A stretch of DNA of 6,193 nucleotides. It comes from SKVL01 sp046542915. GTDB lineage: Bacteria > Patescibacteriota > Minisyncoccia > Phycocordibacterales > CSBR16-193. Under the pieces are notes generated by a model that worked only from the letters and a program-made list of their open reading frames with translations, did not search any database and had not been told where the DNA came from. Every line of letters starts with the position of its first letter. The first letter of the stretch is position 1. Below, piece by piece: positions 1 to 4,955 of this stretch. The DNA lies in the NCBI GenBank assembly GCA_046542915.1, contig JBKHAI010000037.1:1-6193 (forward strand). The letters run 5' to 3'. Both the position numbers and the translations under genes were made by a program.

Positions 1-75
1 TGGCTCTGGGGGTGGGACTCGAACCCACAACCGCTCGATTAACAGTCGAGAGCTCTACCATTGAGCTACCCCAGA
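1..75 (-). tRNA. tRNA-Asn (anticodon GUU), CCA encoded
   Basis: Read on the minus strand from 75 to 1, the sequence folds into a complete cloverleaf of 75 nt. The acceptor stem TCTGGGG pairs perfectly with CCCCAGA. The D arm is GCTC/GAGC, the anticodon stem CTCGA/TCGAG encloses loop CTGTTAA with anticodon GTT, the variable loop is 5 nt, and the T arm GTGGG/CCCAC encloses TTCGAGT. A discriminator G and a genomically encoded CCA follow, ending at base 1. Anticodon GTT reads the AAC/AAU asparagine codons. The 3' flank and any terminator lie outside the window. The gene is divergent from the ybhB-like gene. Confidence 0.97.
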
Positions 76-76
76 A

Positions 77-90
77 TGTTATTAATAACA
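77..90. repeat. 14-bp perfect palindrome in the tRNA-Asn leader
   Basis: Positions 77-90 read TGTTATTAATAACA, identical to their own reverse complement, and lie one base beyond the mature tRNA 5' end. The predicted tRNA transcription start (near 85) falls inside it. The central ten bases TTATTAATAA recur in a second 14-bp palindrome at 1350-1363. It could be an operator-like site or simply AT-rich sequence, and nothing else in the window identifies a cognate regulator. Confidence 0.4.
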
Positions 91-91
91 G

Positions 92-119
92 CTTATATAA
101 TAACAAAAATCACTAACAA
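92..119 (-). promoter_or_regulatory. Putative promoter of tRNA-Asn
   Basis: On the minus strand, a -35-like TTGTTA (119-114, 4 of 6 consensus bases) is followed after 16 bp by a -10-like TATAAG (97-92, 5 of 6). Transcription would start near 85, about 10 nt before the mature tRNA 5' end, which suits a short leader removed by RNase P. The surroundings are very AT-rich, so other -10 registers such as TATTAT at 102-97 are possible. This is an inference from spacing and consensus only. Confidence 0.5.
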
Positions 120-140
120 GGCAATAGTTTTTAATTATTT

Positions 141-167
141 TTGATGACTTTTTTCATATGATATAAT
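141..167 (+). promoter_or_regulatory. Extended -10 promoter of the ybhB-like gene
   Basis: A perfect TATAAT at 162-167 is preceded by the extended -10 dinucleotide TG (159-160) in the exact TGN position. A -35-like TTGATG lies at 141-146 with a short 15-bp spacer, so the extended -10 probably carries most of the activity. Transcription would start near 174, only 2 nt before the ATG at 176, so the mRNA should be essentially leaderless. No Shine-Dalgarno sequence exists in the gap. Confidence 0.7.
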
Positions 168-175
168 TACAGCAT

Positions 176-664
176 ATGAAAATAACAAGTAATAATTTTA
201 AAAATGAGGGAGTAATTCCATCCAAGTACACGTGTGATGGCGAGGATCTAATTCCTCATTTGGAGATAGATGATATACCCGAAAATGCCAAAAGTCTGGT
301 ATTGATCATGGATGATCCAGACATACCTGATTTTGTGAAACAATCTAAAGGAATAGAAGTATTTGACCACTGGATAGTGTTCAATATGGAACCGCAAGAC
401 AGGAACGAAGATGGGCTGGGGCGACTGGTGATAGAAGAAGGAGTAGAACCGGAAGGAGTAAAAGGGGTAAATTCCGCCGGTAAGATCGGATATATGGGTC
501 CGTGTCCACCGGATAAGGAACATCGCTATTTCTTTAAGGTCTTTGCGTTGAGTTCAACTTTGGAATTACCGGAAGGGGTAACCAGTACTCAGGTTGAAAA
601 GGCCATGGACGGACTGGTTTTGGAAAAGGCGGAGTTGGTTGCTTCCTACGAAAGGATCTCTTAA
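176..664 (+). CDS. YbhB/YbcL family (PEBP-like, Raf-kinase-inhibitor-like) protein
   Basis: The 162-residue protein shows the bacterial phosphatidylethanolamine-binding-protein fold family signatures in order: N-terminal IPSKYTCDGEDLIP (about residues 14-27), the ligand-pocket motif DDPDIP (46-51), HW (65-66), GYMGPCPP (105-112) and HRY (116-118), followed by the usual FALSSTLELPEG segment. Asp46-Asp47, His65 and the GPCPP loop form the anion-binding pocket in this family. There is no signal peptide, so it is probably cytoplasmic. Length is normal for YbhB (about 160 residues), with a small insertion between DDPD and HW (52-64). The ATG at 176 is supported by the family N-terminus and by a promoter immediately upstream. 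The cellular function of bacterial members is unsettled. It begins the plus-strand gene run; the next gene follows after 50 bp. Confidence 0.93.
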   Translation: MKITSNNFKNEGVIPSKYTCDGEDLIPHLEIDDIPENAKSLVLIMDDPDIPDFVKQSKGIEVFDHWIVFNMEPQDRNEDGLGRLVIEEGVEPEGVKGVNSAGKIGYMGPCPPDKEHRYFFKVFALSSTLELPEGVTSTQVEKAMDGLVLEKAELVASYERIS

Positions 665-685
665 GAAGGACGTTTCTTTGAGATC
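655..685 (+). other. Imperfect hairpin spanning the ybhB-like stop codon
   Basis: GATCTC (655-660) pairs with GAGATC (680-685), and inside it AAGAA (663-667) pairs with TTCTT (674-678). The two helices are separated by a 2-by-1 internal loop and closed by a 6-nt loop. The TAA stop (662-664) lies in the stem. No T-run follows, so it is not a canonical intrinsic terminator; it could stabilise the 3' end or set a processing point between this gene and the next. The 50-bp gap to the next ATG holds no other clear signal. Confidence 0.3.
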
Positions 686-714
686 GTCTTGAGCCTTGTG
701 ACTTTCTTTAACTA

Positions 715-948
715 ATGAATATTTTACGAGTAAAAGCGCATCCCGGAGCCAGGAAGGAAAAGCTCGTCAGGAGAGAAAACGGAACCTTGGAGATATGGGT
801 CAAGGACCAGGCTCAAAAAGGACAAGCCAATCGCAGGATCTTGGAGGTTATCTCCAAGGAGTTTGGTCTAGCGAGTTCGGATGTCAGGATGGTCAAGGGT
901 GGAAAGGGGAATAACAAAACTTTTATTGTCAACAAAGGTAATATATAA
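715..948 (+). CDS. DUF167 / YggU family protein
   Basis: The 77-residue protein matches the DUF167 (YggU) family: N-terminal V-x-A-x-PGA (residues 6-12, VKAHPGA), a central segment EIWVKDQAQKGQANRRILEVISKEFGL (26-52) containing the family hallmark GxAN (G36-N39), and the C-terminal VRMVKGGKGNNKTFIV (57-72), which corresponds to the usual v-x-GxxSRxK strand. The SR of that motif is replaced by NN here. It is shorter than the roughly 95-100 residues of enterobacterial YggU. The family forms a small alpha/beta fold of unknown function, presumably cytoplasmic. No Shine-Dalgarno sequence precedes the ATG and no convincing promoter was seen, so it probably depends on read-through from the ybhB-like gene. 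Its TAA stop lies inside the predicted -10 box of the next gene. Confidence 0.9.
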   Translation: MNILRVKAHPGARKEKLVRRENGTLEIWVKDQAQKGQANRRILEVISKEFGLASSDVRMVKGGKGNNKTFIVNKGNI

Positions 949-949
949 T
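944..949 (+). promoter_or_regulatory. Putative -10 box of hpf, overlapping the upstream stop codon
   Basis: A perfect TATAAT lies 6 bp before the hpf ATG (956-958). With the standard 6-nt offset, transcription would begin at 956, the A of the start codon, giving a leaderless message. The TAA stop of the YggU gene is bases 946-948, inside the hexamer. No good -35 was found at 16-18 bp, which keeps the confidence moderate; AT-rich stop-codon contexts can produce TATAAT by chance. Confidence 0.45.
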
Positions 950-955
950 ATCTAT

Positions 956-1339
956 ATGGAGAACATCAACATAAACATAAAAGGAAGAAATATCAAACTT
1001 ACCGAGGCGGTTGAGGATTATGCCAGAAAGAAGATCTCTTCTTTGGAAAAACACATCACAAATGACCCGGAAGCCGGTATTTTCGTTCAGGTGGAGTTAG
1101 GTAAAGAGGTAAGAGACCAGATGTCCGGAGATATATTCGTTGCCGCAATGGATCTGGATATTGCTGGTGAAGTGCACCACGTAGAGGTTGAGCAGGGAGA
1201 TCTTTATGCCGCCATTGATGAAATGAAGGATGAGATGATCCGTGTTGTTCGGGGTTCACGTGACAAGAAAAGAGATATGTTTCGACGCGGATCTTTGAAG
1301 ATCAAAGAGATGATCAGAGGGCTTTCCGGCAAGCAGTAA
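956..1339 (+). CDS. hpf: Short HPF/RaiA ribosome hibernation factor (S30AE domain)
   Basis: The 127-residue protein carries one S30AE/sigma-54-modulation domain: IKGRNIKLTEAVEDYARKKI (8-27), a long helix to about residue 35, beta strands around 42-50 and 60-78 (FVAAMDLDIAGEVHHVEVEQ), then the second conserved helix GDLYAAIDEMKDEMIRVV (81-98). The family binds the decoding region of the 30S subunit, blocks mRNA and tRNA sites, and preserves idle ribosomes. The C-terminal dimerisation domain of long HPF is absent; instead there is a basic tail, roughly 100-127, with RDKKRDMFRRG and KIKEMIRG. The reading frame is open back to 881, but the ATG at 956 is chosen because the domain begins there and an earlier start would overlap the YggU gene by more than 60 bp. 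The gap from the YggU stop is 7 bp. Whether it acts like YfiA (100S-blocking) or short HPF (100S-forming) cannot be read from the sequence. Confidence 0.92.
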   Translation: MENININIKGRNIKLTEAVEDYARKKISSLEKHITNDPEAGIFVQVELGKEVRDQMSGDIFVAAMDLDIAGEVHHVEVEQGDLYAAIDEMKDEMIRVVRGSRDKKRDMFRRGSLKIKEMIRGLSGKQ

Positions 1340-1349
1340 CCTTATTAGT

Positions 1350-1363
1350 AATTATTAATAATT
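1350..1363 (+). promoter_or_regulatory. 14-bp palindrome with -10-like box before the 62-residue ORF
   Basis: AATTATTAATAATT (1350-1363) is a perfect palindrome whose core TTATTAATAA also occurs at 79-88 next to tRNA-Asn. It contains AATAAT (1357-1362, 5 of 6 consensus -10 bases), which would start transcription near 1369, three nt before the ATG at 1372. No -35 was recognised. The 32-bp gap after hpf is almost entirely A/T, so both the promoter and the palindrome could be compositional. Confidence 0.3.
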
Positions 1364-1371
1364 TAAAAAAA

Positions 1372-1560
1372 ATGAAAACTTCAAAAACGGAGAATTTTCT
1401 AAAGAGTAAACCGCCGGTTATTGCTCAATATATAATCTACAGCGGGGCCGTGATCGTTCTTTTTTTAGGAGTGATGATGTTGCTATCAATGGATGAACTA
1501 ATGGAAGGTTGGTATCAAGAAGGTTTACAGAGCACTTCTACAGATATAAATATCCAATAA
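1372..1560 (+). CDS. Hypothetical small single-span membrane protein
   Basis: This 62-residue protein was not recognised as belonging to any family. It has a lysine-rich N-terminus (K2, K5, K11, K13), one strongly hydrophobic segment at about residues 19-40 (QYIIYSGAVIVLFLGVMMLL), and an acidic-polar tail (DELMEGWYQEG and onward). By the positive-inside rule the N-terminus would be cytoplasmic and the roughly 20-residue tail outside. The hydrophobic stretch is not followed by a clear signal-peptidase or lipobox site, so an anchored small protein is more likely than a secreted one. Support for its being real: it fills the gap between hpf and fmt with no overlap, has a sensible membrane-protein composition, and a -10-like box lies just upstream. 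It ends 5 bp before the convergent fmt stop. Expression and function are unknown. Confidence 0.65.
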   Translation: MKTSKTENFLKSKPPVIAQYIIYSGAVIVLFLGVMMLLSMDELMEGWYQEGLQSTSTDINIQ

Positions 1561-1565
1561 GATCT

Positions 1566-2450
1566 TTATTTTTTCCTTTGTAGGAATTCTTGATAGTTGA
1601 TCTCTTTGCCGCCTTCCGGTATAACTTTTTCTATAACGAATTCGCTGTTTTGTAGTGAAGCTTCCGTTACTATGACACGCTTTTTAGTACCGTCTTCTAA
1701 TTCTTTAAAAAAGTATGGTTTAGGTTTTTCTTTGTAGGCCTTTACTTTCCTTAAAAGATCTTCCGGTCGCTCATTTTCAAGATCCAAAAAGGCATCTTTT
1801 TTATCGATCACTTCGGTGTATGTCGCTTCTTTTTCATTTTGAGGTTCTTCCGGGATCTCCCGCTTGATCCAACGAGGGATCGTTTCCTTTAAAAGTTCGG
1901 CGCTTTCTGCTGCCAAGTCTTTCTCTAAGGTTGGTGCGTCAATAGGCCAGTCTTGGTAAGGAACTTTCTTCTGTGCCAGTATGGGTCCGTGGTCCATTTT
2001 TTCATCCATCCTGATAAGACTGACTCCGGTTTTGTTTTCGTGAAGAATGGCTCCTTGTATCGGAGTTGCCCCTCTTAGTTTCGGCAAAAGGGAAGGGTGG
2101 ATATTTATACTTTTGTATCGAGGCATATATATTACCGATGTCGGTAGAATAAGACCGTATGAAGCTACCACAAAAAGCTCCCATCCTTTTTCTTGATCGG
2201 GGGCCATTTCTTTTAGTTTTTTAACGTTTTCTTCGTCCTTAAATCCCTGCGGTTGGAATATTGGTATCTTCTTTTCTTCCGCCCATTTTTTTACCGGTGA
2301 GGGATTAAGTTTTAACCCACGGCCTGAAGGTCTGTCCGGGGTAGTGACCACCAGATCAGGCGTTATCTTGGAAGAATTCAAGGTATCAAGGACCTCTACA
2401 GCAAAAGAAGAGGTTCCAAAAAAGGCGAAGTTTTTGAGTTCGTTCTTCAT
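1566..2450 (-). CDS. fmt: Methionyl-tRNA formyltransferase
   Basis: The enzyme transfers a formyl group from 10-formyltetrahydrofolate to initiator Met-tRNA in the cytoplasm. The 294-residue protein has the N-terminal Rossmann-like formyltransferase domain: FFGTSSFAVEVL (10-21), the tRNA-contacting loop TPDRPSGRG followed by SPVKKWA (37-57), VVASYGLILP (94-103), the catalytic segment NIHPSLLPKLRGATPIQ (116-132) with Asn116 and His118, and MDEKMDHGPIL (148-158) with catalytic Asp153. These match the Asn/His/Asp triad of Fmt. The C-terminal OB-like domain (about 205-294) is recognisable from ATYTEVIDKKDAFLDL (209-224) but diverged: the usual RAFNPWPGA motif reads KAYKEKPKPY (237-246). The protein is about 20 residues shorter than E. 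coli Fmt (315). It lies 11 bp after def, with no Shine-Dalgarno and no promoter of its own, so it is the last gene of the priA-def-fmt operon. Confidence 0.95.
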   Translation of the reverse strand: MKNELKNFAFFGTSSFAVEVLDTLNSSKITPDLVVTTPDRPSGRGLKLNPSPVKKWAEEKKIPIFQPQGFKDEENVKKLKEMAPDQEKGWELFVVASYGLILPTSVIYMPRYKSINIHPSLLPKLRGATPIQGAILHENKTGVSLIRMDEKMDHGPILAQKKVPYQDWPIDAPTLEKDLAAESAELLKETIPRWIKREIPEEPQNEKEATYTEVIDKKDAFLDLENERPEDLLRKVKAYKEKPKPYFFKELEDGTKKRVIVTEASLQNSEFVIEKVIPEGGKEINYQEFLQRKK

Positions 2451-2461
2451 ATCTGTTGCAG

Positions 2462-2965
2462 TTAAGAAGGCCGTGATTCTCTCAGTTTCTTTGCTTTTTC
2501 GGTAAAAAGAATGCCGTCAAGGTGATCTATCTCATGCTGAAAGACCTGTGACATTACACCGCTTGCTCCTTCTTGAAAGGGCTTACCGTCTTCGGTGAAG
2601 GCCTTGATCTTGACCTTTCGGTATCTTTCAACATACCCGTACCACCACCTGACGCTCAAACAACCTTCTTCCATTAGTTCGGTCTCCTTAGACCTTTTGA
2701 TGATGTAAGGATTGACGTAAACCTTATCAGGTTGTGGTTCGTCCGATCTCTTTAACTGTCGCACGAGTTCACCGGAGACCAAAAAGACCCTAACGGATTC
2801 ACCGATCTGGGGCGCCGCAATAGCAAAGCCGTCCTCTTCTTCTTTAAGGGCTTTGGACATTCTTTTAACGAGATCCTTAAGATGATCGGAGGAGTACTCA
2901 CCGGTCTCTATTTCCCGCGTTTTTTGCTCCAGCAAAGGGTTTCCTTTTTGTAGTATTTGGCTCAT
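2462..2965 (-). CDS. def: Peptide deformylase
   Basis: This metalloenzyme removes the formyl group from the N-terminal methionine of new proteins as they leave the ribosome, reversing the step made by the neighbouring fmt product. The 167 residues carry all three signature motifs: motif I GFAIAAPQIG (46-55) with the oxyanion-stabilising Gln53, motif II EGCLS (100-104) with metal ligand Cys102, and motif III HEIDH (144-148) with ligands His144 and His148 and catalytic Glu145. The length equals that of E. coli Def. Two small oddities: the second Gly of the usual GxGLAA is Ala48, and motif II continues VRWWYGYVER rather than the common VPG-x-YGxVxR. The start is 16 bp after the priA stop; an AGGA overlapping that stop lies 14 nt before the ATG, too far to be a normal ribosome binding site. 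It is co-transcribed with priA and fmt. Confidence 0.97.
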   Translation of the reverse strand: MSQILQKGNPLLEQKTREIETGEYSSDHLKDLVKRMSKALKEEEDGFAIAAPQIGESVRVFLVSGELVRQLKRSDEPQPDKVYVNPYIIKRSKETELMEEGCLSVRWWYGYVERYRKVKIKAFTEDGKPFQEGASGVMSQVFQHEIDHLDGILFTEKAKKLRESRPS

Positions 2966-2981
2966 TTTGCTTTTAAATATC

Positions 2982-4874
2982 CTAGACTAAGGTCGGAGGA
3001 TCTACAGACACTTTATACTCAGGCGGCAGAGATTTCAAGCGGTCTTTCATTTTCTCATCAGGCCAACTTGTGGCGGGATATTTGATCAGCATTTTTTTCA
3101 CTAATTGCCCGCGTTTTTTCTCTGAGACAGACGGGAAAAAGAGGGGATTGTATAATCTGAAGATCTCTTCCAGTTTTTTTTCTTTTTCCTTGATCTTTTC
3201 TCTGTTCCCGAAGAAGGTGACGATAATAGGAATGGAAAAAGGGGGGTAGCTCAAACTTTCTCTGACCTCCAATTCTTCTTCAAAAAATTTGGCAACCTTC
3301 TTTTCCTTGATATGTGAGATCAGGCGTTGGTCCGGCATCCTGGTTTGGATGATCAAGTTCTTTTGAGCGATCAATGAGAGTTCCATAATGATCCTAAAGA
3401 TCCGCTCTCCGGAGGAATAATTGGGATAAGTAAGTAAAGAATCCATAGAAGCCACAAGGATGTTGTCTATATCAAGATCTCGGGAACGGAGAATGTTAAA
3501 GACCATCTCGGTACCGACTAAAATACCGCCTTTTGACATTTCAAATTTTTGTAGTATCTCTTTTTCCTTTTTTTCGGTTTTGGCGGTGTCGGAGTCTATT
3601 CTGAATATTTCCCTGTCAGGGAATATTTTTTGGGTAACTTCTTCGATCTTTTGGCTTCCGATCCCCAGTTGGTTGATCTTCCACGACTTGCAGTTCGGAC
3701 AAAGATCAGCCGGTGCCTCAGATCTGCCACAAGAGTGGCACAAAAACTTTCTTTCTTTCTCTTTGCCGTGCAGAACCAAGGGAGCTTGGCATTTAACGCA
3801 GTCAAAGGTAAAACCACAGTCTCCGCAGGTCGTTGTAGGAGACAGTCCTCGTCTGGCCGTGTAAATGAAACTTTTTCCGTTTTGGTTTTCTGAGATGGAA
3901 TTCTGTGCCGAAAAGCTAAGATAAGGTAAAAATTTATTGGTCTTTTCTTTTTCTTTAATATCCGTCATATCAATGATAGATATCGGTGCTCCACCTCGGT
4001 ATCTTTTTTGCAGAGGGATACTTTCGTTGTATCTCTCGTTTTCATAGGAGTTGTATGTTTCCGCGGATAAAACCGTGTCGGACGTTATCAATTTTGCGCC
4101 CGTTAACCTCGCCAGCTTACGAGCAAAGAAACGTAGATCGAAATGGGGTCGTTTATTGGAGTAATATAGGTCGGAGGCCTCGTGTTCTATTATTAAAGTG
4201 TCCAGATGATCTCCAACAGCCGAAAGAAAGATACCGGTTGAGATCATTAACTTTGGTCCGTCCGAGGAGAGTTCCTTCCATAATCGCAAGGTCTCTTTTT
4301 TTGTCATATTGCCGTGAAGCAGGTAGGTGGTGTGTTCAATTCCTTTTTTTAATTTTTCGCAGAAATACTCAGCGTCACGTTTGGTGGGAACCAAGATGAA
4401 GATCATTTTACCTCGTGCCAAGTCGCCCCTGATCTGTTGTTTATAGAATGTTATTCGTTCTTCTTGGGAGACCTGCAGAGCTATTGCCTCAGGTTTCATT
4501 TTTCTTTCATTTTGTTTTTTAACCTCTTTCGTCTCTAAAGGGTCTTCCAGTACCGCTTTGGGAGTTACTCCTTTTAAAATACTTCCCAGAGGGGAGACGT
4601 AATACTCTGCTGTTTTTTCGGCCGCCTTTAAGACGGTTTTGGAGTATAGTTTTTCAGTTATGACCGAATTTATTTTCTTTAATCCGAACGGACTGCTTTT
4701 TATACGAGACTTTACCTCCATTAGAGGCTCTGTCCTTATTACTAACGCCGGGACTTCTTTTTTTCTGATGAAGACCGAAACCACGGCACCTTCTTTCATC
4801 TCGGTTTCGGAAAAGTATGTTAATTCGTCTTGGATCGTCGTATACGCCAGGGGTGTTACGGTTACTACTTGCAT
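2982..4874 (-). CDS. priA: PriA-like primosomal protein N' with degenerate helicase motifs
   Basis: PriA recognises stalled forks and D-loops and loads the replisome; it is normally a DEAH-type 3'-5' helicase. Visible parts of this 630-residue protein are an N-terminal 3'-DNA-binding region (1 to about 105, ending YYVSPLGSILKGVTP), two helicase-like lobes, the zinc region inserted between RRG (341-343) and GIGSQKIEEV (404-413), and a C-terminal domain (SYPPF 542-546; final VDPPTLV). All eight zinc-ligand cysteines are present as CxxC pairs: 350/353, 359/362, 379/382, 392/395. Lobe cues remain (LVPT 161-164, LHG 186-188, GTEM 454-457), but the ATPase residues do not: the Walker A region reads ALQVSQEERITFY (132-144), the DEEH box reads IIEHEASDLYY (228-238), SATPS reads SDTVLS (265-270), and the arginine-finger motif near 497-506 is MELSLIAQKN. 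The length is about 100 residues below E. coli PriA. The frame is intact, so this is divergence rather than a broken gene. It leads the def-fmt operon from its own promoter. Confidence 0.88.
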   Translation of the reverse strand: MQVVTVTPLAYTTIQDELTYFSETEMKEGAVVSVFIRKKEVPALVIRTEPLMEVKSRIKSSPFGLKKINSVITEKLYSKTVLKAAEKTAEYYVSPLGSILKGVTPKAVLEDPLETKEVKKQNERKMKPEAIALQVSQEERITFYKQQIRGDLARGKMIFILVPTKRDAEYFCEKLKKGIEHTTYLLHGNMTKKETLRLWKELSSDGPKLMISTGIFLSAVGDHLDTLIIEHEASDLYYSNKRPHFDLRFFARKLARLTGAKLITSDTVLSAETYNSYENERYNESIPLQKRYRGGAPISIIDMTDIKEKEKTNKFLPYLSFSAQNSISENQNGKSFIYTARRGLSPTTTCGDCGFTFDCVKCQAPLVLHGKEKERKFLCHSCGRSEAPADLCPNCKSWKINQLGIGSQKIEEVTQKIFPDREIFRIDSDTAKTEKKEKEILQKFEMSKGGILVGTEMVFNILRSRDLDIDNILVASMDSLLTYPNYSSGERIFRIIMELSLIAQKNLIIQTRMPDQRLISHIKEKKVAKFFEEELEVRESLSYPPFSIPIIVTFFGNREKIKEKEKKLEEIFRLYNPLFFPSVSEKKRGQLVKKMLIKYPATSWPDEKMKDRLKSLPPEYKVSVDPPTLV

Positions 4875-4883
4875 ATAAATGAG

Positions 4884-4892
4884 AGTATAACA
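4884..4892 (-). promoter_or_regulatory. Extended -10 promoter of the priA-def-fmt operon
   Basis: On the minus strand, TGT (4892-4890) followed by TATACT (4889-4884, 5 of 6) forms a TGN-extended -10 box. Transcription would begin near 4877, three nt before the priA ATG at 4874, predicting an almost leaderless operon mRNA. The hexamer 17 bp upstream (TTCTGT) is a poor -35, as is common where an extended -10 is used. No Shine-Dalgarno precedes the ATG. Confidence 0.6.
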
Positions 4893-4918
4893 CTTAAATT
4901 TTTAAGACAGAATAGAAA

Positions 4919-4947
4919 TTGGAATGAAGATCAAAGAATGTTAATAT
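4919..4947 (+). promoter_or_regulatory. Putative promoter of the M20 peptidase gene
   Basis: A -35-like TTGGAA (4919-4924, 4 of 6) is separated by 17 bp from a -10-like TAATAT (4942-4947, 4 of 6), which is preceded by TGT (4939-4941) in the extended -10 position. The predicted start of transcription is near 4954, two nt before the ATG at 4956. It is divergent from the priA promoter about 35 bp away, so the 81-bp gap between the two genes holds both promoters. Confidence 0.5.
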
Positions 4948-4955
4948 GGGACCAT

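Noticed and set aside
881..955. N-terminal extension of HPF to an ATG at 881
   Set aside because: It would overlap the YggU gene by 68 bp and adds 25 residues before the conserved S30AE start.
1292..1312. Short hairpin CTTTGA/TCAAAG near the end of hpf
   Set aside because: It has a 6-bp stem with a 3-nt loop inside conserved-looking codons and no U-tract; chance pairing is enough to explain it.
3460..4399. Long plus-strand open frames (3460-3864, 3630-3893 and 3986-4399) opposite priA
   Set aside because: They lie antisense to a protein with clear family motifs, have no family resemblance and biased composition, and lack start signals; they are shadows of priA codon use.
4830..4955. N-terminal extension of the M20 protein to an ATG at 4830
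   Set aside because: The extension overlaps the start of priA, shows no M20 similarity, and lies upstream of a plausible promoter that fits the ATG at 4956.
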